Origin: Vibrio tarriae
GTDB taxonomy: Bacteria > Pseudomonadota > Gammaproteobacteria > Enterobacterales > Vibrionaceae
Assembly (NCBI RefSeq): GCF_002216685.1
Contig: NZ_CP022352.1
Span: 620,001-684,000 of the forward strand
Length of the DNA: 64,000 nucleotides
Direction: 5' to 3'
The position numbers were made by a program, and so were the translations under genes. How positions within the stretch are numbered: the stretch's first letter is position 1; every line of letters starts with the position of its first letter. Under the pieces are notes generated by a model, which saw only the letters and a program-made list of their open reading frames with translations, was not told where the DNA came from and did not search any database. Of the stretch, positions 38,233 through 47,811 are shown piece after piece.

Positions 38233-38754
38233 TTACTCGCTTCTATTTAAGTACTTACTTTGCAGTATATACATCCTCTTAACATCTTGGTAACGGCCGT
38301 TGATGAAAAATTCCTCGACTAAGTGGCCTTCCTCTACAAATCCGCACTCTTCGTAGAGATGCACTGCTTTAGGGTTCTCGACGGCAACGTGTAAATAAAT
38401 CTTATGCAGATTGAGAATAGTGAAGGAGTAATCTAACGCTCGGTTGATTAAGGTACGCGCAAAGCCTTTGCCTTGGTGCTCTGGAGCGATGATGATTTGA
38501 AATTCCGCGCTGCGATGGATGTAGTTAATCTCAATCAGCTCGACGAGGCCAATCAAGTTTTTTTGCGCATCTTCAACCACAAAACGTCGTTCAGCATTAT
38601 CGTGAATGTGTTTGTTGTAGAGCTCTTCGAGTTCATCAAAGGATTCATAAGGCTCTTCAAACCAGTAGGACATGATGTTGCGGTTGTTATTGAGATTGTG
38701 AATAAAGCGTAAGTCGCCGCGTTCTAATGCTCTAAGCGTTAACTGACTGTTCAT
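38233..38754 (-). CDS. speG: Spermidine N1-acetyltransferase
   Basis: A 173-residue GNAT enzyme that acetylates spermidine and spermine with acetyl-CoA, lowering free polyamine. The N-terminus LTLRALERGDLRFIHNLNNN, the acetyl-CoA-binding EHQGKGFARTLI and the C-terminal EEFFINGRYQDVKRMYILQ all match SpeG; length is the family norm. The V. cholerae enzyme forms a dodecamer with an allosteric polyamine site. First gene of a unit with rof. Confidence 0.95.
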   Translation of the reverse strand: MNSQLTLRALERGDLRFIHNLNNNRNIMSYWFEEPYESFDELEELYNKHIHDNAERRFVVEDAQKNLIGLVELIEINYIHRSAEFQIIIAPEHQGKGFARTLINRALDYSFTILNLHKIYLHVAVENPKAVHLYEECGFVEEGHLVEEFFINGRYQDVKRMYILQSKYLNRSE

Positions 38755-38900
38755 ATTCTTACCTAAAGGATGCTGTGAGTCTCTCGACTCGGTTGGTCTT
38801 CTTAGACCATAGAGGAAGAGAGGGCTTATTCACAAGGGGTATAACATCAATTTATTGCAAAATGAGTGGGTTGAACGAACTTGGTCAATTTGAGGTTGGC

Positions 38901-38933
38901 AGAAAGAAAAGCCCTCTCAAGATGAAAGGGCTA
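38901..38933 (-). terminator. Terminator after malK
   Basis: AGCCCT / AGGGCT stem 20 bases past the malK stop, followed on the minus strand by TTTTCTTTC. Confidence 0.65.
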
Positions 38934-38952
38934 AGCAAGCGAAGGATAAGTA

Positions 38953-40074
38953 TTAAGCCGGAAGGTCAACACCTTTTTCTTGGTGCAGACGGCGACAGGC
39001 GCGACCGTCACTGTGAAATAGATGGCAGCGATGTGCTGGAATGCCAATCGTGAGTGTGTCGCCGATTTCGACATCGAGCGTATCGGGCTGGCGGTAGATT
39101 ACGTCAGAATCTGAGCCTTTTAGGTTCATATACACCTGAGTTTCGTTACCCAACTTCTCAACAATCATCACTTTGCCTTCGATTTTGGCATCACTATGCT
39201 CGGCTTCAACCAGATGCTCAGGGCGAATGCCGAGCGACATACGCTCTCCACGAGTGACGGTGGTGCCATCGACAGGGATCCAGAAGGTCGTACCGTTAGA
39301 AAGCTGGACCTGTACCCGATCTTTTTCTACTCCTTCAATGAAGACGCTCATGAAGTTCATTTTCGGCGAGCCAATAAACCCGGCCACAAAGCGGTTTTGT
39401 GGATAATGATACAGTTCGAGTGGTTTGCCGACTTGAGACACGAATCCTGCATCCAACACCACAATTTTGTCCGCCATAGTCATGGCTTCCACTTGATCAT
39501 GGGTAACGTAAATCATGGTGCAGCCTAGCTTACGTTGCAGTTTAGTGATTTCAGAGCGCATCTGTACGCGCAAAGCTGCATCTAGGTTCGATAAGGGTTC
39601 GTCCAGCAAAAACACATTCGGCTGCGAAACCAGAGTACGACCGATGGCGACACGTTGCCGTTGACCACCAGAGAGCGCCTTGGGTTGGCGATCCAGAAGA
39701 TGGCTGAGTTGTAGAATTTCTGCCGCATGATCAACGCGCTTTTTGATCTCGCTCTTGTTGGCTTTCGATAGTTTTAAACCAAATGACATGTTGTCATACA
39801 GATTGAGGTGCGGATACAGTGCGTAGGATTGGAAAACCATGCCTACACCGCGTTTGGAAGGTTCGACATCATTCATGCGCTGTTCGCCGATATACAAGTC
39901 GCCAGACGTAATGTCTTCCAAACCCGCAATACAGCGTAGCAGTGTGGATTTACCGCAACCTGAAGGACCGACGAACACCACAAATTCGCCTTCTTGAATC
40001 TCTAAGTCGACATTCTTTGAAATCAGCACATCGCCGTACGCTTTACATACATTTTTTAACGTGACACTCGCCAT
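38953..40074 (-). CDS. malK: Maltose/maltodextrin transporter ATPase
   Basis: A 373-residue ABC ATPase. Walker A is GPSGCGKST, the signature [13 protein letters not shown] and Walker [13 protein letters not shown]; the regulatory C-terminal domain ([15 protein letters not shown]) is present as in E. coli MalK (371 residues). It energises MalFG and in enteric bacteria also binds MalT to hold it inactive. It is divergent from malE across a 670-base spacer, unlike the malK-lamB unit of E. coli; no lamB follows it here. Confidence 0.96.
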   Translation of the reverse strand: MASVTLKNVCKAYGDVLISKNVDLEIQEGEFVVFVGPSGCGKSTLLRCIAGLEDITSGDLYIGEQRMNDVEPSKRGVGMVFQSYALYPHLNLYDNMSFGLKLSKANKSEIKKRVDHAAEILQLSHLLDRQPKALSGGQRQRVAIGRTLVSQPNVFLLDEPLSNLDAALRVQMRSEITKLQRKLGCTMIYVTHDQVEAMTMADKIVVLDAGFVSQVGKPLELYHYPQNRFVAGFIGSPKMNFMSVFIEGVEKDRVQVQLSNGTTFWIPVDGTTVTRGERMSLGIRPEHLVEAEHSDAKIEGKVMIVEKLGNETQVYMNLKGSDSDVIYRQPDTLDVEIGDTLTIGIPAHRCHLFHSDGRACRRLHQEKGVDLPA

Positions 40075-40746
40075 CTAGCTCGTCCTCGATCAAGATTTTT
40101 AATCGTTATCGCGGCTCATTATATGAATTATTGTGCACGCAATAACAGTAGGAATTGGATAAGGTGAACCACATCAAGTGGTTTCGTTGGCAGCGCCGCC
40201 TTATTGGGTAAGAAAAGAAAGGGTGAACGCTCCGGCTATGAAGCCGTTCACCCGACTGCCGCGAAAAGTAGGTTGTTTCCCCCTACACAAAGCCATGTCT
40301 CTCCCGTAACGCTTTCACCACAAACATGACTTTATATCGACAACCTACTTGGCGGTGGAACCAGTTACAACACGTAAACTGGAAAGGCTCTTACCATCCT
40401 CTCTGGGATGAGGCTAGTTTCTGTGAAAGAGGTAAATCGTACATCCTCCTCTTCCGCTTTTTTGTAGGGGGAGTAGGTGAGGAGGAGGTGGAGGAGTGGC
40501 ACTAAGGCGTAGTTAGATCCAGTTCAAATTATTGAGGGTGGATAAGTTGAGTAGGATCACATCAATCCTGTTTTTTGTGATTTGGCTCGCTCACATCAAA
40601 CGATAGAGATCACGAAAATACGCCATAATATCGAGGGCGTAGGGGTTAGGAGGATGAGTTAAACGCGTTTTTTTCTGATCATAAATGGCGAAATACGGCA
40701 AAACCTCTTGGTGAGCCCTACAACACAAAAAGAAAAGGATATGAAC
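40075..40746. promoter_or_regulatory. malK-malE divergent control region
   Basis: A 670-base non-coding spacer. MalT-box-like GGGATGAGG is at 40405-40413, with the reverse-oriented GAGGATGG just left of it; further GGAGGATG-type motifs occur at about 40442 (reverse) and 40649. A GGGTGAACG / CGTTCACCC hairpin lies at 40221-40253. A perfect 11-base inverted repeat AAGTAGGTTGT / ACAACCTACTT spans 40266-40350. A CRP half-site-like TGTGA is near 40577. Control by MalT plus CRP is expected from the enteric system. Confidence 0.65.
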
Positions 40747-41928
40747 ATGAAAAATGCCCTAAGCACAGTCGCGCTGAGCACTCTGGTGGCTCTTGGTTCG
40801 TTTGGTGCCCATGCTGCTATTGAAGAAGGACAACTCACTATTTGGATCAATGGTGATAAAGGCTATAACGGTTTGGCGGAAGTCGGTAAGAAGTTTGAAG
40901 CAGACACCGGAATCAAAGTCACCGTCGCTCATCCTGATGCGCTACAAGATAAATTCCCACAAACCGCAGCAACTGGCGATGGTCCTGACATTGTGTTTTG
41001 GGCTCACGACCGTTTTGGCGGTTATGCGGAAGCTGGCCTGTTAGTCGAAATCAAACCTTCTACAAAAATTCAAGAAGGCATCGTAGATTTCGCATGGGAT
41101 GCAGTGAAATACAACGGCAAAATCATTGGTTATCCAATTGCGGTGGAATCGTTATCACTGATTTATAACAAAGACCTTGTCCCTAACCCACCGAAAAGCT
41201 GGGAAGAAGTCGCTGAGCTGGATGCCAAACTGAAGAAAGAAGGCAAATCGGCCATCATGTGGAACCTGAAAGAGCCTTACTTCACTTGGCCTTTGATGGC
41301 GTCTGATGGCGGTTACGCATTCAAATACGGCGTTGATGGCTATGATGTGAAAGACGCAGGTATCAACAATAAAGGCGTAAAAGACGCGATGAATTTCGTG
41401 AAAGGCCTTGTGGATAAAGGCGTGATCTCTCCAGATATGGATTACTCAGTGTCTGAGTCTGCCTTTAACCAAGGTAATACCGCGATGACCATCAACGGTC
41501 CATGGTCTTGGGGCAACATCGAGAAATCAGGCATCAACTACGGTGTGACTACTTTGCCTAAATTTAACGGCCAAGCGTCGAAACCTTTCGTTGGCGTTCT
41601 CACCGCAGGTATCAGCACCGCTTCTCCAAATAAAGATCTGGCGGTGGAATTCATCGAAAACTATCTGCTGACTAACGATGGTCTGCGCATGGTAAACAAC
41701 GATAAACCACTAGGTGCGGTTGCGCTGAACTCTTTCCAACGTGAACTGGATGCGGATGCGCGCATTGCGGCGACCATGGATAACGCCATGAACGGCGAAA
41801 TTATGCCTAACATTCCACAAATGAACGCGTTTTGGAGCTCTGCGAAAAACGCCATCATCAACATCGTTGATGGCCGTCAAACCGTGGATGCCGCTCTGGC
41901 TGATGCTGAAAAGCAGATGACGAAATAA
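40747..41928 (+). CDS. malE: Maltose-binding periplasmic protein
   Basis: A 393-residue precursor. The signal peptide [20 protein letters not shown] ends near AHA, giving mature [19 protein letters not shown], similar to E. coli MalE. The protein delivers maltodextrins to MalFGK2. Lobes and hinge segments are typical ([34 protein letters not shown]). I choose the second ATG because AAGGAT is 8 bases before it; the first ATG is too close. Length agrees with the family (396). First gene of malEFG. Confidence 0.96.
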   Translation: MKNALSTVALSTLVALGSFGAHAAIEEGQLTIWINGDKGYNGLAEVGKKFEADTGIKVTVAHPDALQDKFPQTAATGDGPDIVFWAHDRFGGYAEAGLLVEIKPSTKIQEGIVDFAWDAVKYNGKIIGYPIAVESLSLIYNKDLVPNPPKSWEEVAELDAKLKKEGKSAIMWNLKEPYFTWPLMASDGGYAFKYGVDGYDVKDAGINNKGVKDAMNFVKGLVDKGVISPDMDYSVSESAFNQGNTAMTINGPWSWGNIEKSGINYGVTTLPKFNGQASKPFVGVLTAGISTASPNKDLAVEFIENYLLTNDGLRMVNNDKPLGAVALNSFQRELDADARIAATMDNAMNGEIMPNIPQMNAFWSSAKNAIINIVDGRQTVDAALADAEKQMTK

Positions 41929-42002
41929 TCCATCGTCATACCTTGGAGGGGGTAACTTTCCCCCTCCACATTTCTTGGTAACAACACGCTAGCAGGTTCT
42001 TT

Positions 42003-43578
42003 ATGCAGTCAGTTCAAGGTACACAGGCTATGTCCGATCCAACTGCGGTACGTCCAGCCGACAAACGTGCGTTTTTTAAAATGGGCAGTACTTGGCGCGG
42101 TAGGTATCGTGAATGGCTACGCAACCATTCTTATGTATTCTCGTGGGGAGGTGGCGTTTGCATTGCTGACCCTGATCCTTACCACATTAGCGCTGTATAT
42201 CTTCGGAAGTCGTAAAACATACGCGCACCGTTATATTTATCCCGGCATTGCAGGGATGATCCTCTTTATTCTGTTTCCACTGGCTTACACCGTTGGTCTT
42301 GCTTTTACAAACTACAGCGCGAAAAACCAACTCACTCTTGAACGCGCACAGTCAGTGTTGATGGATCAAACTTTCCAAAGTGGTGAAAGTTATGCTTTCC
42401 AACTTTATAAAACCGAGCAAGGCTACCGCCTATTGATTGAGGACGGAGATGAGCGTTTGGCGACCGCGCCTTTTTCGCTCAGTGGTAACGTACCGACCGA
42501 TCTTAATCTTGAAGTGATTGGCGGCATTGACGGTGAAGTAGAGCCGATTAAAACCATCATCGGGTATCGCACCGAATTGAGTGGCATCGATCTGCATTTC
42601 CCTGATGGTGAAGACATTCGTATGAGTGGCCTGCGCAAATTTGCTGCAGTGAAACCACTCTATACCTTGCAGAGCGATGGTGAAACACTCACCAACAACC
42701 AATCAGGTCAGGTGCTGCGCCCCAATATGGAGATTGGTTTTTATCAACCCATCAATGAGAGCGGCGAATTTATCGGTGAGCGAGTTTCACCAGGGTTTGT
42801 GGTGTCGATTGGTACCCATAACTTTGAGCGAGTATGGAAAGACGAAGGCATCAAAGAGCCGTTTATCAATATCTTTATCTGGACTGTCATCTTTTCCGTA
42901 TTGACGGTGATTTTCACCCTGATGATTGGCCTTGTATTAGCCAGCGTAGTGCAATGGGAAGCGTTGAAAGGCCGTGCGGTTTATCGTGTACTGCTGATCT
43001 TGCCTTATGCCGTTCCTGCCTTTATCTCGATTTTGATTTTCCGTGGTCTTTTCAACCAGAGTTTTGGTGAGATCAACATGGTGCTCAACGGTTTGTTTGG
43101 CCTCAGTCCCGCTTGGTTCTCGGATCCGCTATTAGCGAAAACCATGGTGCTTATCGTAAATACTTGGCTGGGTTTCCCTTACATGATGATTTTGTGTATG
43201 GGCCTACTGAAAGCGATTCCCGATGATCTGTATGAAGCATCGGCGATCGATGGGGCAAATTTCATTCATAACTTCACCAAAATCACTCTGCCGATGATGA
43301 TCAAACCGCTGACGCCGTTGCTGATTGCTAGCTTTGCTTTTAACTTCAACAACTTCGTAATGATTCAACTGTTGACGCAAGGTGGACCAAACCGCATTGG
43401 CACCTCAGAGCCAGCAGGGTATACCGACCTTCTGGTGAGCTACACCTACCGCATTGCGTTTGAAGGTACAGGTGGTCAAGACTTTGGTTTGGCGAGTGCG
43501 ATTGCGACGCTGATCTTCTTGCTGGTGGGCGCGTTAGCTCTGCTCAACCTGCGCTTTACTAAGCTGAGCCAACAATAA
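42003..43578 (+). CDS. malF: Maltose transporter permease MalF, apparent one-base frameshift near the 5' end
   Basis: MalF is the larger membrane subunit, with eight helices and a large periplasmic domain (residues about 95-275). Reading from the ATG at 42003, which has AGG upstream, gives [18 protein letters not shown], then breaks at 42078-42081 where a run of four As follows six Ts. The next frame continues perfectly as [20 protein letters not shown] to the end. Removing one A restores a 524-residue protein. A GTG at 42067 could start the rest but has no ribosome site. The EAA loop ([20 protein letters not shown]) is intact. Either a real lesion, slippage or a sequencing error. Confidence 0.9.
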
Positions 43579-43589
43579 GGAGCATTCAT

Positions 43590-44480
43590 ATGGCTATGGT
43601 ACAAGGCAAATCTCTCAAGTATCGCGTGTGGGCAACCCACGCGGCACTGTGGGTGTTCTTAGCGTTGATTATTTTCCCGCTGCTGATGATTGTCGCGATC
43701 TCATTTCGTGAAGGTAACTTCGCAACCGGCAGCTTGATTCCGGATCGCCCCTCATTGGAACACTGGAAGCTGGCACTCGGTATTGCGGTACAGAATGCTG
43801 ATGGTTCAGTCACTCCACCGCCATTCCCTGTGATGACATGGTTGTGGAATTCGATAAAAGTGGCGGGCATTACATCGGTATTGATTGTGGCGCTTTCTAC
43901 TACTTCGGCTTACGCCTTTGCACGTATGCGTTTTAAAGGCAAAGAAACCATCTTAAAAGCGATGATGATTTTCCAAATGTTCCCTGCGGTATTGGCCTTG
44001 GTCGCATTGTATGCTCTGTTTGATAAGCTTGGGCAGTACATTCCCTTCTTGGGCTTAAACACGCACGGTGGTTTGATTTTCTCTTACCTCGGCGGGATTG
44101 CGCTGCACGTTTGGACTATTAAGGGGTACTTTGAAACCATCGATCGTTCACTCGAAGAAGCCGCGGCTTTGGATGGTGCGACACCATGGCAAGCGTTCAG
44201 ATTGGTGCTACTTCCATTGTCTGTGCCTATACTTGCGGTAGTATTCATTTTGTCATTTATTGGTGTGGTGGGCGAAGTTCCGGTAGCGTCACTGCTGCTT
44301 TCTGATGTAAACTCGTACACGCTTGCGGTTGGTATGCAGCAGTATCTTTACCCTCAAAACTATCTGTGGGGTGATTTTGCGGCCGCTGCGGTGCTCTCAG
44401 CACTCCCAATCACTATCGTATTTTTACTTGCACAGCGTTGGCTTGTCGGAGGACTTACCGCCGGCGGAGTGAAAGGATAA
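43590..44480 (+). CDS. malG: Maltose transporter permease MalG
   Basis: A 296-residue protein, identical in length to E. coli MalG, with six membrane helices and the EAA loop contacting MalK ([21 protein letters not shown]). It starts 11 bases past malF with AAGGAG at good spacing, so it is the third gene of malEFG. The C-terminus [12 protein letters not shown] is the substrate-proximal tail known from E. coli. Its expression does not depend on the malF frame because it has its own strong ribosome site. Confidence 0.96.
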   Translation: MAMVQGKSLKYRVWATHAALWVFLALIIFPLLMIVAISFREGNFATGSLIPDRPSLEHWKLALGIAVQNADGSVTPPPFPVMTWLWNSIKVAGITSVLIVALSTTSAYAFARMRFKGKETILKAMMIFQMFPAVLALVALYALFDKLGQYIPFLGLNTHGGLIFSYLGGIALHVWTIKGYFETIDRSLEEAAALDGATPWQAFRLVLLPLSVPILAVVFILSFIGVVGEVPVASLLLSDVNSYTLAVGMQQYLYPQNYLWGDFAAAAVLSALPITIVFLLAQRWLVGGLTAGGVKG

Positions 44481-44488
44481 TAACGATA

Positions 44489-44515
44489 AGGGCGACGTAA
44501 AGTCGCCCATTTTGT
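44489..44515 (+). terminator. Terminator after malG
   Basis: GGGCGAC / GTCGCCC stem with a 5-base loop, 10 bases past the malG stop, followed by ATTTTGTCT. Confidence 0.8.
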
Positions 44516-44517
44516 CT

Positions 44518-44664
44518 CTTCTTAACATTAATTGGTTTGGCCGCCGACAAGTTAAGAAGCTTCAATTCTGGCGTTACGCATAGCTGGCTGTTAGCTCTAT
44601 TCCTTACTAGTTCACGACTAACAGTTTTTGTAACCGAAACCTGAGCTTAGCTTGGGTTTTTTTA
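44518..44664 (+). ncRNA. Candidate structured small RNA or 3' UTR RNA downstream of malG
   Basis: Three successive hairpins are present: CTTCTTAAC / GTTAAGAAG (44518-44559), CTGTTAG / CTAACAG followed by TTTTTG (44588-44629) and an AACC..AGC / GCT..GGTT stem followed by seven Ts (to 44664). No ORF covers the region. The arrangement resembles a terminated small RNA, but I find no clear promoter. Confidence 0.4.
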
Positions 44665-44801
44665 TGCCTGAAGCCGTGACAGCCTTCGTTGCGAAACGGT
44701 TGCCAGTATAAGCACAACGCATTTTCTCAACAGTGAAACAAGGACGGGATGCGAGTCAGATCGAATATTGATTTGTAACTTGCGTAAAGGGTGCAGAAAA
44801 A

Positions 44802-45080
44802 TTAGAACTCACGACTGGAAGGTGCACAACTTAAGTATTGCAGCAGTAAATACAAACTCTCTTCGTGCATGGCAACCCGGCGGAAAAGATCCGCAAACGT
44901 CTCGTCTCCCCCAAAACAAGCTTGAATGTAATGGTTGATCGCTTCAGGCTGATAACCTTGCACGTACAGTGTTCTTACCCATTGATATTCGACCGCTTTG
45001 GGGTTAGTCAGAGTCGTCTCGGTGAGGGTGATTTTATCTAGGGTAATCGCCATAACAGAAGCGTGAAATCCATGTGCCAA
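44802..45080 (-). CDS. Small uncharacterised protein
   Basis: A 92-residue (or 83-residue, if starting at the internal MAITLDKIT at 45053) soluble protein. It contains TLTNPKAVEYQWVRTLYVQG and FADLFRRVAMHEESLYLLL. There is no signal or membrane segment and no recognised family. Neither start has a good ribosome site. It lies between malG and a thioesterase gene on the opposite strand from malG. Confidence 0.6.
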   Translation of the reverse strand: MAHGFHASVMAITLDKITLTETTLTNPKAVEYQWVRTLYVQGYQPEAINHYIQACFGGDETFADLFRRVAMHEESLYLLLQYLSCAPSSREF

Positions 45081-45163
45081 AGATGGGCATGGATTAAAAC
45101 AAAGCTTGATGACAGTTCGATGACAAGCGCTCCACCCAAGTGACTGGAGCGCAGGATAGGCCT

Positions 45164-45652
45164 TTAATTTTTCAAATATTTCACGTGCGCTTCCATCTCT
45201 TCACCAATTTCTGTGCGCATGTTCATTAAGCGGATCGCTGAAGTGCGTAACTCCTGATCTTCCTGAGTTTGCGGAATCCATTCAGGAACAGGAGATGGTT
45301 TGCCCGCCTCATCCACCGCGACCATAATCACAATACAGTGAGTCGTGAGGTGATTTTTCAGGAACTTAGGATCGCTCGCCTGCACATCAATCGCTATGTG
45401 CATAGAGGTTTTTCCGGTATAAATCACCTTAGCATTCACTTCAACCAAGTTACCGACATGGATTGGAGCGACAAAACGAATGCCACCTGCATAAGCCGTG
45501 ATGCAATATTTACCGCTCCAAGCCGCAGCACAAGCGTAGGCTGCAAGGTCAATCCATTTCATTACTGCGCCACCATGGACTTTGCCACCAAAATTGACAT
45601 CTCCCGGCTCTGCCAGAAAACGTAATGTGATCTCTCGTTTGCCACTGCTCAT
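45164..45652 (-). CDS. Acyl-CoA thioesterase, hotdog fold (YciA/cytosolic type)
   Basis: A 162-residue hotdog protein beginning MSSGKREITLRFLAEPGDVN. The motif GGKVHGGAVMKWIDLAAYACA and a central HIAIDVQASDP are typical of acyl-CoA hydrolases that release CoA from acyl-CoAs. I choose this start because AAGGAT lies 8 bases upstream; a longer reading adds a basic stretch. Cytoplasmic hexamer in the family. A GlpR-like regulator lies next upstream, but with its own terminator between. Confidence 0.9.
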   Translation of the reverse strand: MSSGKREITLRFLAEPGDVNFGGKVHGGAVMKWIDLAAYACAAAWSGKYCITAYAGGIRFVAPIHVGNLVEVNAKVIYTGKTSMHIAIDVQASDPKFLKNHLTTHCIVIMVAVDEAGKPSPVPEWIPQTQEDQELRTSAIRLMNMRTEIGEEMEAHVKYLKN

Positions 45653-45760
45653 CGGCTTATCCTTCATTTTCACTTTGAGCCTTTTGCTCAAATAAGTGTA
45701 GAGCCAATAACAACAAATTTTTTACACACAGGCAATAATTTGTGCATTTTGTGCATGCAA

Positions 45761-45786
45761 CAAAAAAGGCGCGTTAGCGCCTTTTC
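45761..45786. terminator. Terminator between glpR and the thioesterase gene
   Basis: AAAAGGCGC / GCGCCTTTT stem with a tight loop; the minus strand ends in TTTTTTG, so it ends the glpR transcript. Confidence 0.82.
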
Positions 45787-45815
45787 GTGGTATCGATGAG
45801 TGATTGTCTATCGAG

Positions 45816-46577
45816 TTACACCACTTGAATCGTGACTTCATTCTCTTTCGCGAACGCTTCAATCTCTTTTGGTGGCGTTTGGTCGGTAATGATTAAGTCG
45901 ACATCGGCCAATGTGCCAAGTTTGACCATCGCATTGCGGCCAAATTTACTGTGGTCGACCGCAAGGAATACACTGCGGCTGTTTTCGATAATCGCGCGTT
46001 TTACACGTACTTCATGGTAGTCGAAATCAAGCAGAGAGCCGTCATAATCGATGCCACTGATCCCCAAGATGCCGAAATCCAAACGAAACTGAGAGATAAA
46101 ATCCAATGTAGCTTCGCCCGTTACACCGCCATCTTTGTTACGTACTTCACCACCCGCCAGAATGATGCTGAAATCCGGCTTACTCATTAGCATAGTGGCG
46201 ACGTTTAAGTTGTTAGTCACCACTCGCAATTGATGATGATTAACCATTAAAGCGCGAGCGATGGCTTCTGGGGTTGTGCCGATATCAATAAACAGTGTGG
46301 CACCGTCAGGAATGTGCTGTACCAAGGCCATGGCGACTTTCTCTTTTTCATTTTGGTAAGAGACTTGCCGCGTGTGATAGGAGGAGTTCTCCGAGCTGGT
46401 GGCAATTGTTGCACCGCCATGGTTGCGGCGCAATTTGTTGGCTTCGGCCAACTCGTTGAGATCTCGCCGTATGGTTTGTGGGCTGACATCAAATCGTTCA
46501 ACCAGCTCTTCCGTACTCACAAAACCTTGGGTTTGAACCAATTCAATGATTTCTTGATGGCGTTTTACTGCTTTCAC
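45816..46577 (-). CDS. glpR: DeoR-family repressor GlpR
   Basis: A 253-residue protein closely similar to E. coli GlpR, the glycerol 3-phosphate-responsive repressor of glp genes. The winged helix TEELVERFDVSPQTIRRDLN and the sugar-phosphate-sensing domain ([48 protein letters not shown]) are preserved. No glp catabolic gene is in the window, so it acts on loci elsewhere. The spacer upstream contains periodic TTTTCG/CGTTTT motifs that may be an autoregulatory operator. Confidence 0.92.
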   Translation of the reverse strand: MKAVKRHQEIIELVQTQGFVSTEELVERFDVSPQTIRRDLNELAEANKLRRNHGGATIATSSENSSYHTRQVSYQNEKEKVAMALVQHIPDGATLFIDIGTTPEAIARALMVNHHQLRVVTNNLNVATMLMSKPDFSIILAGGEVRNKDGGVTGEATLDFISQFRLDFGILGISGIDYDGSLLDFDYHEVRVKRAIIENSRSVFLAVDHSKFGRNAMVKLGTLADVDLIITDQTPPKEIEAFAKENEVTIQVV

Positions 46578-46648
46578 CGGGAATATCCTTATGGTTTAAA
46601 TTGCTTTCAGTGTACGGAGCCAGTGCTTGATTTCAAATCTTGGTTTGC

Positions 46649-46703
46649 GTTTTCTTACGTTTTCTTTTCGTTTTTAATCATTTTTCACAAAAACGAAAAG
46701 AAA
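46649..46703. promoter_or_regulatory. Periodic CGTTTT repeats and a 15-base inverted repeat upstream of glpR
   Basis: CGTTTTCTTA, CGTTTTCTTT and CGTTTTTAAT begin at 46649, 46659 and 46669, exactly one helical turn apart. TTTCTTTTCGTTTTT at 46661 pairs with AAAAACGAAAAGAAA at 46689 (13-base loop). This is a plausible DeoR-family operator. Confidence 0.55.
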
Positions 46704-46727
46704 TAGGCTGAAAGGGCTTGGTGAGGC

Positions 46728-47654
46728 TTATTCTGTGGATTGACGATAGAGACAACAGCGATTACGACCATTACGTTTGGCTTTATACAGCGCTTGATCG
46801 GAGCGTCGATAAATATCGGAAATGTCATGATCTCCATAATGTAAGCAGGAAACACCTGCACAGAGGTAGATGTGTTCGTGTTGCTCAAAGAATGGATGTT
46901 CTGCGAAACATTGGCGGATCTGTTCGGCTAAATTAAAAGCCGTCTCTACGTGTGTATTTTCCAAGACGATGATGAACTCTTCTCCTCCCACACGACCACA
47001 AAAATGGTGATCAGAGATGACGTTTCGGAGCAGCTTTGCGAGAAAGCACAGTACCTCATCACCTTTATCGTGACCAAATTGGTCATTGATCAGTTTGAAA
47101 TTATCAATATCGATAGAGATGCAACTGAGCGGCTGTTTTGAATGTTTTGCGCGAGCGAAGGCTGCACGAAAATCCGCCCACAGTTTACGCCGATTACACA
47201 ACTGAGTTAAAGAATCGGTATTGGCGAGCTGATAAAGCTGTTCGCGAAGTTCTACGATATCAGTGATATCCGTTGACACGCCAATGAGCCCAATCACTTC
47301 GCCAGTCACGCGGTGTAAAATAGGGTGTTTGACTGCGCGATAAATACGAACCAAACCATTAGATTTAGCGATCGCACGTTCTTCATGGGTTACGGATGAT
47401 CGGGTTTCAAAAACGTGCTGATCGGAAGCCAAAATATCGTTGAGTTGACCATCATGGAAAAAGTCGTGATCGGTTTTGCCGATCAAAGATTGTTCATCCG
47501 TTTCAAACAACTTTAGAGTCAGAGGGTTAGCGTAGAGATACTCACCGCGGCGATTTTTGACGAAAACATAGACACCCAGTTCGTTCAACACGAGTTCGTG
47601 CAAGGAGAACTGTTGGTTATCAAAAAGCTCTTCAATTCTATCAAGTTCAATCAT
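46728..47654 (-). CDS. PAS-GGDEF diguanylate cyclase
   Basis: A 308-residue cytoplasmic protein. A PAS domain (GVYVFVKNRRGEYLYANPLTL, then FHDGQLNDILASDQ) and a GGDEF domain beginning at TDSLTQLCNRRKL; the active loop is RVGGEEFIIVLEN. The upstream position of the inhibitory site reads VISD, so RxxD is lost. I prefer the ATG with AGAGGTG upstream (MIELDRIEEL); a longer frame starts with TTG. Function: PAS-sensed production of c-di-GMP. Confidence 0.87.
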   Translation of the reverse strand: MIELDRIEELFDNQQFSLHELVLNELGVYVFVKNRRGEYLYANPLTLKLFETDEQSLIGKTDHDFFHDGQLNDILASDQHVFETRSSVTHEERAIAKSNGLVRIYRAVKHPILHRVTGEVIGLIGVSTDITDIVELREQLYQLANTDSLTQLCNRRKLWADFRAAFARAKHSKQPLSCISIDIDNFKLINDQFGHDKGDEVLCFLAKLLRNVISDHHFCGRVGGEEFIIVLENTHVETAFNLAEQIRQCFAEHPFFEQHEHIYLCAGVSCLHYGDHDISDIYRRSDQALYKAKRNGRNRCCLYRQSTE

Positions 47655-47811
47655 AGGCCCACCTCTCACTGCCCGCATCACCGATTCTTCATCGGCTGTT
47701 TTGGGCTTAGGGAACCTAGCCAACCTTTATTTTTTTAACGTCGTACGACGTGTTCTTTCTTCTCTAAAGATAGCGTGAAGAGAACCATTTTGCGCGTGAA
47801 AATACTCGCTT

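Noticed and set aside
40441..40500. GGAGG-rich tract resembling multiple ribosome sites or a purine repeat
   Set aside because: More likely a set of MalT-type boxes and low-complexity sequence in the mal control region; no ORF follows it.
40572..40591. Possible CRP palindrome TGTGA..TCACA before malE
   Set aside because: The half sites are separated by 10 bases rather than the required 6, so I did not call a CRP site and mention only a half site.
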